From: Lumnitzera littorea
Taxonomy: Eukaryota > Streptophyta > Magnoliopsida > Myrtales > Combretaceae
DNA: 64,000 nt
Direction: 5' to 3'
NCBI GenBank assembly: GCA_024138015.1
Contig: JAMXBB010000004.1
Coordinates: forward strand, 5,910,409-5,974,408
Every line of letters begins with the position of its first letter. Position 1 is the stretch's first letter. Positions 47,441 to 58,600 of this stretch are shown piece after piece. The notes beneath the pieces were generated by a model, which ran no database searches, was not told where the DNA came from, and saw only the letters and a program-made list of their open reading frames with translations. A program made the translations under genes and the position numbers.

Positions 47441-47769
47441 AAATCTAACTTTATGTTATTTTCAAGAAGAGGTAAGGAATTAAGATAGAAAGAAAGTGGA
47501 GAAAAGAGTCAAAAAGAAAGAAAAATAAAAGCAAAGAATTTTTTTTATTTCATGAAAACAGAGAGGAATTATTTAAAAATGTTTTAAATTATGTAATTAT
47601 CATATTATCCTTAAAAAAGGTGATAAAATTTTAAAAAGTAAAATTATGATTGGAATTTCAGTGATTACTTCCTCACTCACTCCAATTTGGAGTAAAAAAA
47701 AAAAAATTTGTGAGCCTATGAGAAAACTTTCCCTCCTAAATCCATTTCTTTTCATTTTCCTTTAATTTC

Positions 47770-47793
47770 CAAATAAGGGAAAGTACCTTAAAA

Positions 47794-47827
<34 letters not shown>

Positions 47828-48770
47828 CTCAATTCCTTCCTCCATCCTAAACATATTTTAAATTATTATTATAAAGTAGGGAAAGAATAGGAAGGATGAA
47901 AAAAGATTTGAGTATTTGTTTTTACAATTTCCATGGCATTGTTCAAAGGAAAAGCTTTGGCAACAGATGATTTGCCATTGTTCAAACTCTTTCTTTTTTT
48001 TTCTTCTTTTTGCTGTTCTTGTTCAAACTCTTGAATTAGCTATATTGGTATGACCACATAGTTGACAAAATTACAGAAAAATGATTAGGTCTTATTATTA
48101 TCTGATTGTCTAAACTAAGGACAGGCTTGTGTGTCGTATCCATATATATCTGTATTGCTGTTTTAACAATTTCTGTGACATTTCTCAAAATCAAAAGCTT
48201 CGCACCGGATGATTCGAAACCAGCCATGAACTCAGATTGGTTCAAGCTTTTGGGAAGTTTTTTAATGAATCGGGGATTTTTCCGTGATAACTGATCAATC
48301 CAACATGACAGCCGGGACCTAATGCAATGCTAAAAGTTTAAGCTTACTTGGCAATCCTCGTCTTTTCGGAACCCTAAGAGAGTACTCTCTCTTCTCCGAT
48401 CATCCTGTCTCATGGGTTTGGGTGGAGTAAAAATTCAGAATGCATACCAATTGTTCGTGAGAAAGGCCAAGAAAATTTTTACCACGAAGGAGGACCTGAG
48501 AAAAGCTATAAGGTGTGGAGTCCTGTCCCAAAGATAAGAATAGATTCTGATCTTGAAACGACGGTAACTATAGCCTAATCATACTGCTTCTTTTTCTTTC
48601 TTATCATTATCATTCTCCTTCTTCATGGATAAAGAATAAAAGAGACTTTTACCTTTAAAAAAAAAAATTAAAGTTATGATGATGCTCTTATTGGAAGAGA
48701 CAAAAAGAAGTATCATATTCTTTTGTCATTAATCTCTAACTAATAAGTATATATCACAATTCATGTGCAA
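47770..48770. repeat. duplicated unit, copy 2
   Basis: It aligns with copy 1 from CAATTCCTTCCTCCATCC through AGAATAGATTCTGATCTTGA and has an internal deletion joining to the GGAAGAGACAAAAAGAAGTA block (equivalent to 45,463). On the minus strand MAGFESSGAKLLILRNV (48,223 downward) corresponds to MAVSESLGATLLILNNV in copy 1. On the plus strand a different frame is open around 48,420-48,560. Neither frame is open in all copies. Confidence 0.65.
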
Positions 48771-49994
48771 AAATTAAATAGGACAATCTAATAGAATTTA
48801 TAATGTGATAAAACTGCTGAATCAAATTATATGTAGGACCAATAATTTAAGAAAGAAAATAAATGACATGTAAAAGTAGAAATAAGTCCAGTGTTTGCTT
48901 GCATAAAATAAATAAATTTGGGCATTATTCAAATCGAAACATTTTGACATTTATAGGATGTGAGTACACATCTATTTATGGAAAGCACGCATTATATGCC
49001 TATATGTTGGGAGCAACAATTGTCCATATTCGAAAATATTGGAGGACAACCAAAGCTAAAGTAACGAAAGCATCTGTGCCGTATTCATCTTTATTTTACT
49101 TTTATAAAGTAGGAGGAAATAATTGAAAAGATGGGAAAGAGATTGGAGTAAATATTGATAAGAACAAAGGAGCAATTATTGATATTAACAGAAGAGTGAT
49201 GTAATAGTAAATATCATTGATATTAACAGAAGAGTGATATAATATTGAATTTTGCTTATAAAAGTTGATAATTTAATTAATTTTAATGGGTGAAATAGAG
49301 AAATGAATGATCTTTTTTAAAATCCATACTCTCTCTATTTTGAGAGGAAATAAATTTTGAAGGGCCACGAATTTGTTTATATCTCAACTATATTCCTTCC
49401 TAATTTTTCTTCTAAGTAAATGGAAAGTAATTCAAATCTCTTTTAATCCTATCCCCTTCAGTTCCTTCCGTTTCCTTTTCTTCATTCAAAATATAATGTA
49501 AATGTTAGTTCCTTTGTCTTTACAATTTTTATGTTATTGCTCAAAATTGAAAGCTTCATGAGATAATGTTCAGGAATATAATCTGAACTTTGATTATCTT
49601 TTTTAGTTTTATAACCAAATTTTAAAATTACTAAATATCATACCACTTTGAAGTTTTCCTTATTAAGGTTTATACCCAAAGTTTAAAATTTTTGAATGTT
49701 GTACTCAATAGAACTTTCACTTATCATATTTTTGAACTTAAAAAATGTTTATTTATTAAATAAGATAAGTATAAACAGTTAAAAGTGGACAGTTAAGAAT
49801 AACAATAGGGTACGAAGTCCTGTCTCAAAGATGAGAATAGAATCATGAACTTTTGATCTTGAAAGGGCAGCACAAGACTCTAATCACACTGCTACTTTTT
49901 CTTTCTAGTGTCCATTATTATCCTATCCTTCCTTCTTTGTGGCTAAAGAATAAGCGAGATTAATTTAAAAGAAAAAGAAAAAGAAAAAGCTATG

Positions 49995-50128
49995 ATGATT
50001 TACGACGAAGATTAAGCACAAAAGAAATGTTCCACCATCAAAGACATAAGGGGCATCATATCGTCAGCCATGGAACGAGATTCCTTTCACTTGTCCGATT
50101 TAAAGTTGCTAAGATATAAAAACCCTAA
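49995..50128 (-). promoter_or_regulatory. telo-box/TATA/ATG block, copy 3
   Basis: On the minus strand, TTAGGGTTT (50,128-50,120) runs directly into TTTATATC (50,120-50,113), and an ATG follows at 50,071 (MADDMMPLMSLMVEHF, then a stop after two more codons). Telo-boxes next to TATA elements are typical of promoters of plant translation-related genes. The same block is kept in copy 4, while copy 1 keeps only the ATG side. Whether it is functional is unknown. Confidence 0.35.
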
Positions 50129-51307
50129 CTTTCAATGCTATGGTGCGTGGAGTTAATATGAAAACTTTCTGGGTTTCGATTGATGTTGTTATTGTTTATT
50201 TTTGTATTAGTACAATCAAAGTGGTCAATCATCTCTTATTCATCTTTTGTAATTAAAATATGACTTTTTCAAAAAAAAAAAAAAATCATCGACACGAGTT
50301 CAATTCTTGAAATTAATTCTCTCACGTGTTTGAGTCAATTTTCAAACTAGTTTTGAAATTATTGGTATAATATCTGCATGGTTGATGTAATTGCACCAAA
50401 AAATATAGCTACAAAAAGAAGATGGATGGGAAATTAAAAGATTTTATAGTTATAAGAAGACTAGGAGATATATAATATCCCAAGAAAATATGTACCAATT
50501 AGGTTCGAGAAAAAATCAATCAAACTACAAATTTAATTGAATCGGATCAGATCAACCAAAAATTCAATTTTTTAATTCTGTTCACTTTGTTCGGTTTGAG
50601 TCAAACCAATTTGATATTAAAAAAAAAAAAATTGGCGCAATACATGTATTCCAATTAAAAGGCAATAGAATCAATGTAACATATCTCAAAATAGGCGTGG
50701 GTGTATAGTATAGCTGCTACTTTTGGAGTGAGTACAGTTCTTTACTAAGTGTTCAAGTTCATTTTGAAATCGTACTTATTCTTGTTATCTTCAATGCTAT
50801 CCACATATGTTAAAAGAATTAAGTTGAGCAAAGTCTAAAGTGAATCTAACTTTGGCGATTCTCCTTGCATGCAAACTTTGATATGCTTTTGCAATTTCTT
50901 AATTCTAAAGTGAGATGTCTTATATGGTTGTAGACATGCTAATAGGCTTATATTGCCTTAGTACAAAGGAGATCTTGATAGTTTTATATTTCAGTCCTTG
51001 TTTATTTTATGCAAGTATACACAACTTATGAACAAATTTACAGTAGCAAAAACAGAAGAATATAAAAGGATTGTGTACATACTATTGCATTCATTAGTCT
51101 TTTACGGCTCATTTACTTCATGGAATAGAATGAAAGAGAATGAGATTAGAATTGGAATTCCTAAGGAATGGAATTGGAATGTAATTCATATTACTTTGTT
51201 TAGTTAAATTTATAAGTAATTTAAAAATAGACATATAATATAACTTGAATGACTAAATTATTCTTAGTCCATTTTCTTTCTCAACTAATCTTAAAGTAAT
51301 AAGCAAC

Positions 51308-51672
51308 AACGGTGGTGGTTTGCAGCGGTAGTTAGTGGCAGTAGCGATGGTGATGGTAATAGCAATAGTAGGGGTAGCGGTAGTAGTAGCGATAGCCATA
51401 ATAATGGTGGCAGTGGCTATAGTGGTTAGTAGTAGCGGTGGCGGTGGCGGTGGCGGTGGTAGCAACGACAGCAGTGGCGGTGGCAACAGCTATAGTAGCG
51501 ATGGTCGATGATGGTAGTGGTGGTAATGGTGGCAGTACTGACAGTGGTGATAATGATAGCAGGGGTGGTGGGCAGTAGTGGTAGCAATGGTAGTGATGGT
51601 AGTGGTGGGGCAACGATAGTTATTAGTGGTGTGGCGGTAATGGTTGGTGGTAATGGCAACAGTGGTGGTAAC
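51308..51672 (+). repeat. GGT/GGC-type trinucleotide array
   Basis: About 365 bases of imperfect GGN and AGN triplets with few Cs on the plus strand, all in one phase, inside the MITE. Local GC content is far above the surroundings. Long strand-asymmetric triplet arrays tend to be unstable. Confidence 0.8.
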
Positions 51673-51750
51673 TGTTGTTAAATCGGGATAAGATCGTTTT
51701 TGGGAAAAAATTAAAATTTTGTAAGAAATCGTAATTCTTTATTTGAATTA

Positions 51751-51790
51751 AAGAATCCCTATTATTTGATTTCAAATAATAGGGATTCTT
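51751..51790. repeat. perfect 18-bp hairpin
   Basis: An 18-base stem (starting AAGAATCCCTATTATTTG) with a 4-base loop ATTT and no mismatch, in the right part of the Tourist-like MITE. Confidence 0.85.
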
Positions 51791-52307
51791 ACAGAATTGC
51801 AATTCAAAGACAAAAAACCAAGTAAATGTCGTAATAAAGAAAAAGGAAGAAATGTAATTTCAATCCTCTAAGTAAATGGGCCATTAATATCAACTTCTGC
51901 TGCCATTATTAGTTCACATTTCTCAGTGACAAGTAACATATCATGAAGAATTTGTATCCACTTAATTCATAAAAGAAAGGAATAAGTCATTTTCTTTTAA
52001 CATGAGTAGCATAGAGACATGAATGAAGTTATTGAAGAGTTAGATAATTTTTTATAATGATTTGCGCAACAACTAAATCAAACCAAACCATTTTGTTTCT
52101 ATTAAAAAAAAAATTACAAATTGAACCATATGATGAAGTCGAATTTTTTAAAAAAGCAAGTCATAGCATATAGTTTAGATCATTTCAGAGGGGTGAACCA
52201 TATCTAACCGAACCAAATTATGCTTTCCCTTAGGACAAATGCTATTGTTTTGCATTAAATAACAAAAATATCAAATAAGAATGTCAATTAAAAAACCAAT
52301 ATGAAAA

Positions 52308-52543
52308 GAATAAATTATCTCGGCATTATTTCTTCTTCTTCTCTGTAATCCTAGTCCTATCCATAAGAATAGATTATCTCAATATAATTTCTTCTTTCTC
52401 TCTATTCTCCTAGTCTTATCCATAAGGACAAATTATCTCAAAATTATTTCTTGTTCCTCTCTATTCTCCTAGTCCTATCCATAAGAATAGATTATCTCAA
52501 TATTATTTCTTCTTCCTTTATATACTCCTAGTCCTATCCATAT
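52308..52543. repeat. 59-bp minisatellite, four units
   Basis: Units start at 52,308, 52,367, 52,426 and 52,485 and share TTATCTC, ATTATTTCTTC and CCTAGTCCTATCCATAA. The equivalent place in copy 1 (about 45,200-45,350) has only about two diverged units, so the array expanded in this copy. Confidence 0.75.
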
Positions 52544-53185
52544 CTCATCCATCCATATTTTGATAAAATAGGATAAACCTTATTGATATTTATAGCTAGA
52601 ATACCCCAATTATTGAATATGTTGATTATTTATTTGCTTTTCTTATTGGAAGAGACAAAAGAAATACCTTATTCTTTTCTCAACAATCTCTAATTTACAC
52701 TATATCTCTGAATGAGAAATTAATAGAGTTATGATCATGTACCAAAGAAATGGAAACAATAGAATTTATAGTGAAAATTCTCAATTCCTTTAAAGATGAA
52801 TAAAAGTTCCTATTGATTTGATTGTCAATTCCCTAAGTCAGTTAGATATTTAAATCAATAAATATTTATGTTTTGATAGCCATTTCCTACTACAAAGGCT
52901 TAGAAGGCCCAAGCCCACTAATACGTCAAAATGATTGTAAAAGGAGAGCCCATACCTCATAAGCTTGACAAAGGGTTCGAGGTTCCTTCCACTTATCTCT
53001 CTCCAATACGACCTGACTTCCATGCTCCTGCTTGAGTCAACCTCGAGTAGTCGAGAAGTGTTCTATCCTCTCTCGATGATCGCTCTTGAAATGCTTACGA
53101 GATTGCGAGATGGGTACTCTCTTTGCCCTTTACCCACTTTCTTTTTCCTCATTAAATGTTAAATGACCACCTTCTCATGCATTGA

Positions 53186-54067
53186 AGCTTAGAATCCGAA
53201 ACTAAAAACTCTATAACAACAGTCCTCACCTTCTCAAGAGTCCTCATATAAGTAATAATAAATAACATGCTTTACCTTTTCTTCCTAGTCTAGGTAGTCG
53301 TCAACACTTCTAGAACAATTAAAGCTCAGAATCTGAAACTTCACATGGTCAGCAACTCATGGTGCTCGAGCTTACTCTTTTTCTTCATTATACTCTTCTT
53401 TTCCTTCATCATCCATATCACTTAACTTAATCCTTCTTCGTAATTGTCCTCCTACTCTTACAACTCGATCTTGTCAAATTGGCATCTACCCTCTCTTTAG
53501 TCAAGTGGCTTGGGGAGTATTTTGTACGGCCTTTATGAGACGAAAGGCAAATGCATGTACCACCCTAGTGAGGTTGGTTATAAAGTTAGTCATTTCATCA
53601 ATTTGTTTATCTATACTTCTAGGGGTGCCTTAGGGTTGTTATCCATTGTGGACAACAACACTATTATTATCTCTAGTACCAGCATTGACACCGGGATCTA
53701 TCATCCTCTTGATACAACATAATAGACAACTCAAAACCTACAAAACAACAGAAGTTGCCTTCTTAACTCAAACAACTTATACACAAACACTTCTTTACGT
53801 CAGAATTCAACTAACCTAAATGAACACAACAACCACTCGAAAGAAAAATAAACCCAATTGAAACCTTGCTTTGTTTTTGTATGTTTGAAATGGGGCAAAA
53901 CAAAGTATATACTCATAGCGAACTACTATTCCTTCTACTTACTTAAACACTCACATCTACTCTTTACGCTATTACAGCACACTATCTCAACAAATGCTAC
54001 TTTACATGAAAACCTAAATACAACTTATCCAAATGAACCTCTGGTTTGATACCAAAGATAATACGAT
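53186..54067 (-). pseudogene. element H gag 5' part and primer-binding site
   Basis: The minus-strand primer-binding site TGGTATCAAACC (54,054-54,043) is of tRNA-Met type. From it leftward the reading shows SIDKQIDEMTNFITNLTRVV near 53,600, similar in place and character to the helix at the start of the G Gag, then an acidic stretch near 53,400. Stops are frequent and the element is cut off at the inverted-repeat arm at about 53,185. This is the spacer of the large inverted duplication. Confidence 0.55.
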
Positions 54068-54976
54068 GCACCAAGAGTTGATAAGGGCGACACTATCAGG
54101 GTAAGTCTGAGATTGTAGAAAGCTTGAAAACAAAGATGGAAAATGTATGAATAATAATGAGAATAAACAAGTAAAATCACAAATGATTTCGAAGATATGA
54201 TGCACCAAGGAAACTTTGCAAATTTACAAAGCTAACTTGATATGATGCAAGAGCAGCTCAATAAGGTTACTCACCACTTAGCCTTACTTAAAGGTTAAGA
54301 TAAGAGTAAGAAGAAAGAAGTAAGCACACTAATCTCACAAAAAGGGAAATTATGTTTAATATCATATATGTAAAATGATTATGCAGCTACATGTACAATA
54401 GGTATTTATACCCGAAAAGTTAGGACTTCTTGCCTAAAATTGAAATGTTTAAAAAGGTAATATCTAAAAGAAGTAATATATAAAGAATAATAAGGGGTAT
54501 AAATGAAACAGTCAAAGAAATCAATGTATTAATGCAGTAGAATCCTTTCATGTAAGGTTAGACATGCAGCATCGGGTCACTAGAGATGCTTCTGGCAGAA
54601 ACAGACAAATGGTACAGTCAAGGTAGGAGTCATCGAGTTGATCTACCAAGAAGACCTAAGGATCTTTTCGAATAGACGTGGTACAAATGTGGGGTTAGGC
54701 TTCGCAGCACCAATACTGTTGAGCTGAAGGTCGGTAAGGTCATGTCCAAGCAAACGTATGAGGGGTCAAACTATCAACGAAACATACTTCAGGTAGGCAT
54801 TCGACTACTAAGAGATGAGAAGTTACTCAGCTCAATATCTGGAGTTGATCGGTAGTAAGGATCAACTCCACTTCGGTAAGAGTTGATTAGAATAGGAGAA
54901 TCCACTTCGCTAGCCCCTTAAGACCTTATGTTCAGGCTCAGGTTATTGGTCTGATAGATCAATTCCTATCAGTATA
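54068..54976 (-). repeat. element H 5' LTR
   Basis: It starts TGCACCAAG, similar to the G LTR start TGCACCTTC, and ends near TCAATTCCTATCAG, similar to the G LTR end. The internal order of shared phrases (GGTTACTCACCACTTA, GATAAGAGT) also follows G. The length of about 900 bases is close to the G LTR. Confidence 0.55.
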
Positions 54977-54979
54977 GGA

Positions 54980-55660
54980 GGATTCTAGAGGAATTCTTTC
55001 AATTACGCAAAGGCAACTTCGCATTCGGGTGTCTATTGGGCATTTTTCGTGATGACCTTTGCATTGGTTTCAATAAGGCATTAAAGCATGGCCTTGACTT
55101 GGTCTATGTCTGATAAAGGTATATCAGTTGGGGTTGGTAGTGGGTCTACATTCTATTGACCACCACCATCAAGAAGTGCCAAATGGGGATTGGTATATTT
55201 TTTCTTATCCATGTTAGGTTGCTAAAAATGTTAGGCAACAAATAGTGATAGGTGAGTATCACAAGGTTGTCTCTCAAGTTAACCCTGATCAATTGGTTGG
55301 CTACAAGCAATAAGGTACCTACAAAGAAGCCCCCTTCGGTGAAGCTAATTAGGGCCCTCTGATGCTTAAGTTATCATAAAGGGAAGGAGTAATAAGAGTA
55401 AGAATAAAGAATAGGTTCTTAAAAGAGAATTTCCAATCAGAATCAGAATCCTTTTACCTGTAGGTCTTACTTTTATTTATAGGCTGGAGATGGGGTATGG
55501 TTATGGATACATGGCAACAAGGGATTAGAGGGCATAGCTTTACAAGAAGTAGCGTTACCAATGTTTAATGGAACAACTTCCCTTATTTCGATCTATAAAC
55601 ATGCAGATAATGGGCCTATCCCATTGAGCTACTTTAGTTTGACTACTAAGCAGTAAATTG
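54980..55660 (-). mobile_element. element I fragment: gag start and LTR
   Basis: On the minus strand an ATG near 55,212 opens MDKKKYTNPHLALLDGGGQ, then stops, and further readable pieces (DIDQVKAML, CLIETNAKVITK) run to about 54,990. Upstream (55,260-55,660) is an LTR-like stretch with the minus-strand TATA box CCTATAAATAAAAG near 55,475. The element is truncated by element H on one side and the duplication arm on the other. The gag-like interpretation is inferred. Confidence 0.4.
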
Positions 55661-55664
55661 CATG

Positions 55665-58600
55665 ACAAGTGGTCATTTAGCATTTAATGAGGAGAGAGAA
55701 AGAGAGTAGAAGGCGAGGAGAGTGCTCGTCTCATAATCTCATAATCATCTCGGGAATGGTCTTTGAGAGAGGATAGAACACTTCTCGATTGCTTGGGGTT
55801 GACCTAAGTAGGGGCATGGAAGCTAGGTTGTATTAGAGAGAGATACGTGGAAGGAACCTCGAACCTTTTGTCGAGTCCACAAGGTATAGGCTAGCACTTT
55901 ATAGTCATTTTGACGTGTTGGTAGGCTTGGGCCTTCTAAACCTTTATAGCAGGAAATGGCTATCAAAACATAGATATTTATTGATTCAAATACATAACTG
56001 ACTTAGGGAATTGATATAAACCCTTAAAATTGTGTTTAGGATAACCAAGCTTAGATTTAGGGCCTTTAGGGAAAGTTAACTGATTGAGCCCAAACTTTAT
56101 GACTAAAATAAAAAAGTTAGTCGAAGTGACTTAGTGAAGTTAGATTTTGAAAATAGTGATCCAAAATCCCAATTTCGCCCTTAAAAAGAGGATTATTTAA
56201 TATAATATTAGATTGCTCGAAACCCCTAAAATCGATCTCGAAATACGACGAGAATTTAAATATAAGTTAATTAAGCTATAAGATGAGATAATATAGTATA
56301 ATTTATTATATAAATATACTTATATTTTTATGAGTATACCCGATATAAATAATAATTATACATGTAAATTAATCCTAAATTACTTCATTTTATATATATA
56401 TATATATATATATAGTTTGTGTTGAATCCATGAAAACAATTAAGAAATCTATGTTTAAAATAAAAGATATGTTAGAAACTTAATTATATGAGTATATTAT
56501 ACACTATATGCGATATATATATACATGGGGTATATACTTATATGTATTAATTAAATAACTAATGTGAACATAATACAGATATATTATTAATATTTAACTA
56601 AAATATCTCCAAAAGCCTATCCAAATAGCTTCAACAAGTCTGGAAATTGCTGGATCAGCTAGAGAATCTCCATAGCTTCCTCATGTAGATTGAATAAGCT
56701 GAATCAAAAGCTTGAAACCCCTCCAATTGATACCTCCTACTTAGGAATTCTAATGAGATAAGGAGAAGAAAATAAAAAACAAATCACAACAACCTCCTAA
56801 CCAACTAAAACCAATATATATAGGATTCCTCATACTACTTTAGACTCTTTAGGAACCAAATTACTCAATAACAAACTCAAAAAAAAAAAATTATACAAAA
56901 ATAGAAAGAAAAATAAGAAAAGTAGGGGAATTTTCATGCTAGGCTAGAACCCAAACCAATTGTGAATCTATTGTGGAACCCGACCATCCTTAGATAGTTT
57001 ACCCACCGCATAAGCCATTCAACAACTACCCAACCATCGTCAACGACCGGAGTATCAAGAACACAAAGGTCGATTTCCTATCTTATTTTTCAATAATTTT
57101 TAAAAAATAGTAAATCCACCCATCAAATTGTAAAAAAAAAAAAAAAAATTGTAGTTATGTTATTTCAAACATGTTTTTGTGTGATATTTTTATTTTTGAA
57201 AAATGTAATATTTAATATACTTGCTTAAAAAAACTGCCGTTTATTTGAAGTTTGATTTGCAAAATAAACATGTTAAATGATGTTATTTCTAGCTTAATTT
57301 TTTTGTGTAGAATGTGTATGATATATAGATAATAGCTATGTATCCCAAATTTTATTTGAATATTTTTAATATTTATTGCATTTTTTGGCCTAAAAATAGT
57401 TCAAAAATAGGTTGAAATTGTGAAATAAATAGGAAATTATGAAATTAAATGATGAAATGGATATGTAACGATTTCTAGTGAATAATAATAATGTTGGGTC
57501 AAAAAGGATCATAATTGGATAATTTAAGGATGAAATCATAAATACGAAAAATATAGGCGATTGATAAAAAACTTAAAACTAAATAATAACTAAGTTCCCT
57601 ATATTTTTAGGAGTCTATAGAAAATTTTAGAGAATTATTTGATAACCCAAACTATTTATTATAAATTTATGTAGTAAAATTACTTAAATTACAAATTGAA
57701 ACGTATTTTTAGTAATAATAAGTTAAAATAAAGTAAATAGTTGAATAAAAACTATATATGAGTGTACTGATCAGATTACATAAAAAGTTTATTTTTAATA
57801 TAATTAATAATATTTTACTGATTAGGATACATTAGATGTGTATTAGGGTTAGATAATACTTATATTATAGCATTATATTGACAAATCTGATAAAATACAG
57901 TTTAATAACATAAATTATGTATAATATAATAATATTTATATAAATATGTATAACTATATTAAAAGGTCGAACTACACATTAAAAGTCATCTTTAAAAATA
58001 CAACTTATAACACGTGTCATTAGGTCTGTACGAATCCAGAGATATTAATTTTATTAAAATCGGATAATCTTAGATAATATAACTTATAACTCTATAATAT
58101 TTTAGAATGTATGTATTATGGTAACCCTATTAAAATTAAAACATAATTTAATTAATTAAAAGTGCATTTCGATATAATCGAAATGATATATAATACATAA
58201 TATTATAAATTACATATATTATCAATAATTAATAACTTAACTCGATATATATATATATATATAATAAAACTATATATGGTAGTGATAATATATTATTATA
58301 TATATAACCATTTTAGATAAAACCTTATTGTTTTCATAACTATTATGAAAATTAAATTTGGGTTTTGTGTATAAGATCTTCCAATGATCAGACTGTTGAC
58401 AACTTAAGTCTTTCGTAGTAAGCATTTGAACAAGTAAGTTAGGATTGTAACTTCACCGCTTGTTGGAATACTGTATGAAAGTATCTAGAAATACAAGAGT
58501 ACTTCTGTTTGTGTTTGTAGTTAGTTATTTATGTACATGCCATGAGTGTGTATGATATTCAATTGTGATAGGAGTAAAACTCCTTGGTGTACCGTTCTGC

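Larger units (their letters stand above)
51105..51883. mobile_element. Tourist-like MITE carrying a trinucleotide array
   Basis: TIR GGCTCATTTACTT ... AAGTAAATGGGCC with TTA on both sides (51,102-51,104 and 51,884-51,886). The right arm of the inverted duplication holds the empty site (near 59,305), which proves insertion. Size 779 bp, no transposase. The middle is a (GGT/GGC/AGT/GAT)n array and the right part a perfect hairpin. The proline/threonine-rich open frames on the minus strand come from the array. Confidence 0.8.
48990..53185. repeat. inverted duplication, left arm (copy 3)
   Basis: Reversed, it matches 55,665-61,200 in order: 49,020-49,130 with 61,100-61,180; 49,800-51,100 with 59,310-60,560; 51,890-52,210 with 58,965-59,300; 52,826-53,185 with 55,665-56,015. 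Differences are later events: a MITE-type insertion near 49,130-49,500, the MITE at 51,105, and in the right arm the S-like LTR. The 52,255-52,825 block is present here and in copy 1 only. Confidence 0.8.

Noticed and set aside
51253..51659. Three overlapping minus-strand open frames rich in Pro, Thr, His and Tyr
   Set aside because: They are the three phases of the triplet array inside a MITE and have no start context or family features.
53510..53722. Plus-strand 70-codon open frame
   Set aside because: The minus strand here reads as the Gag start of element H, next to a primer-binding site.
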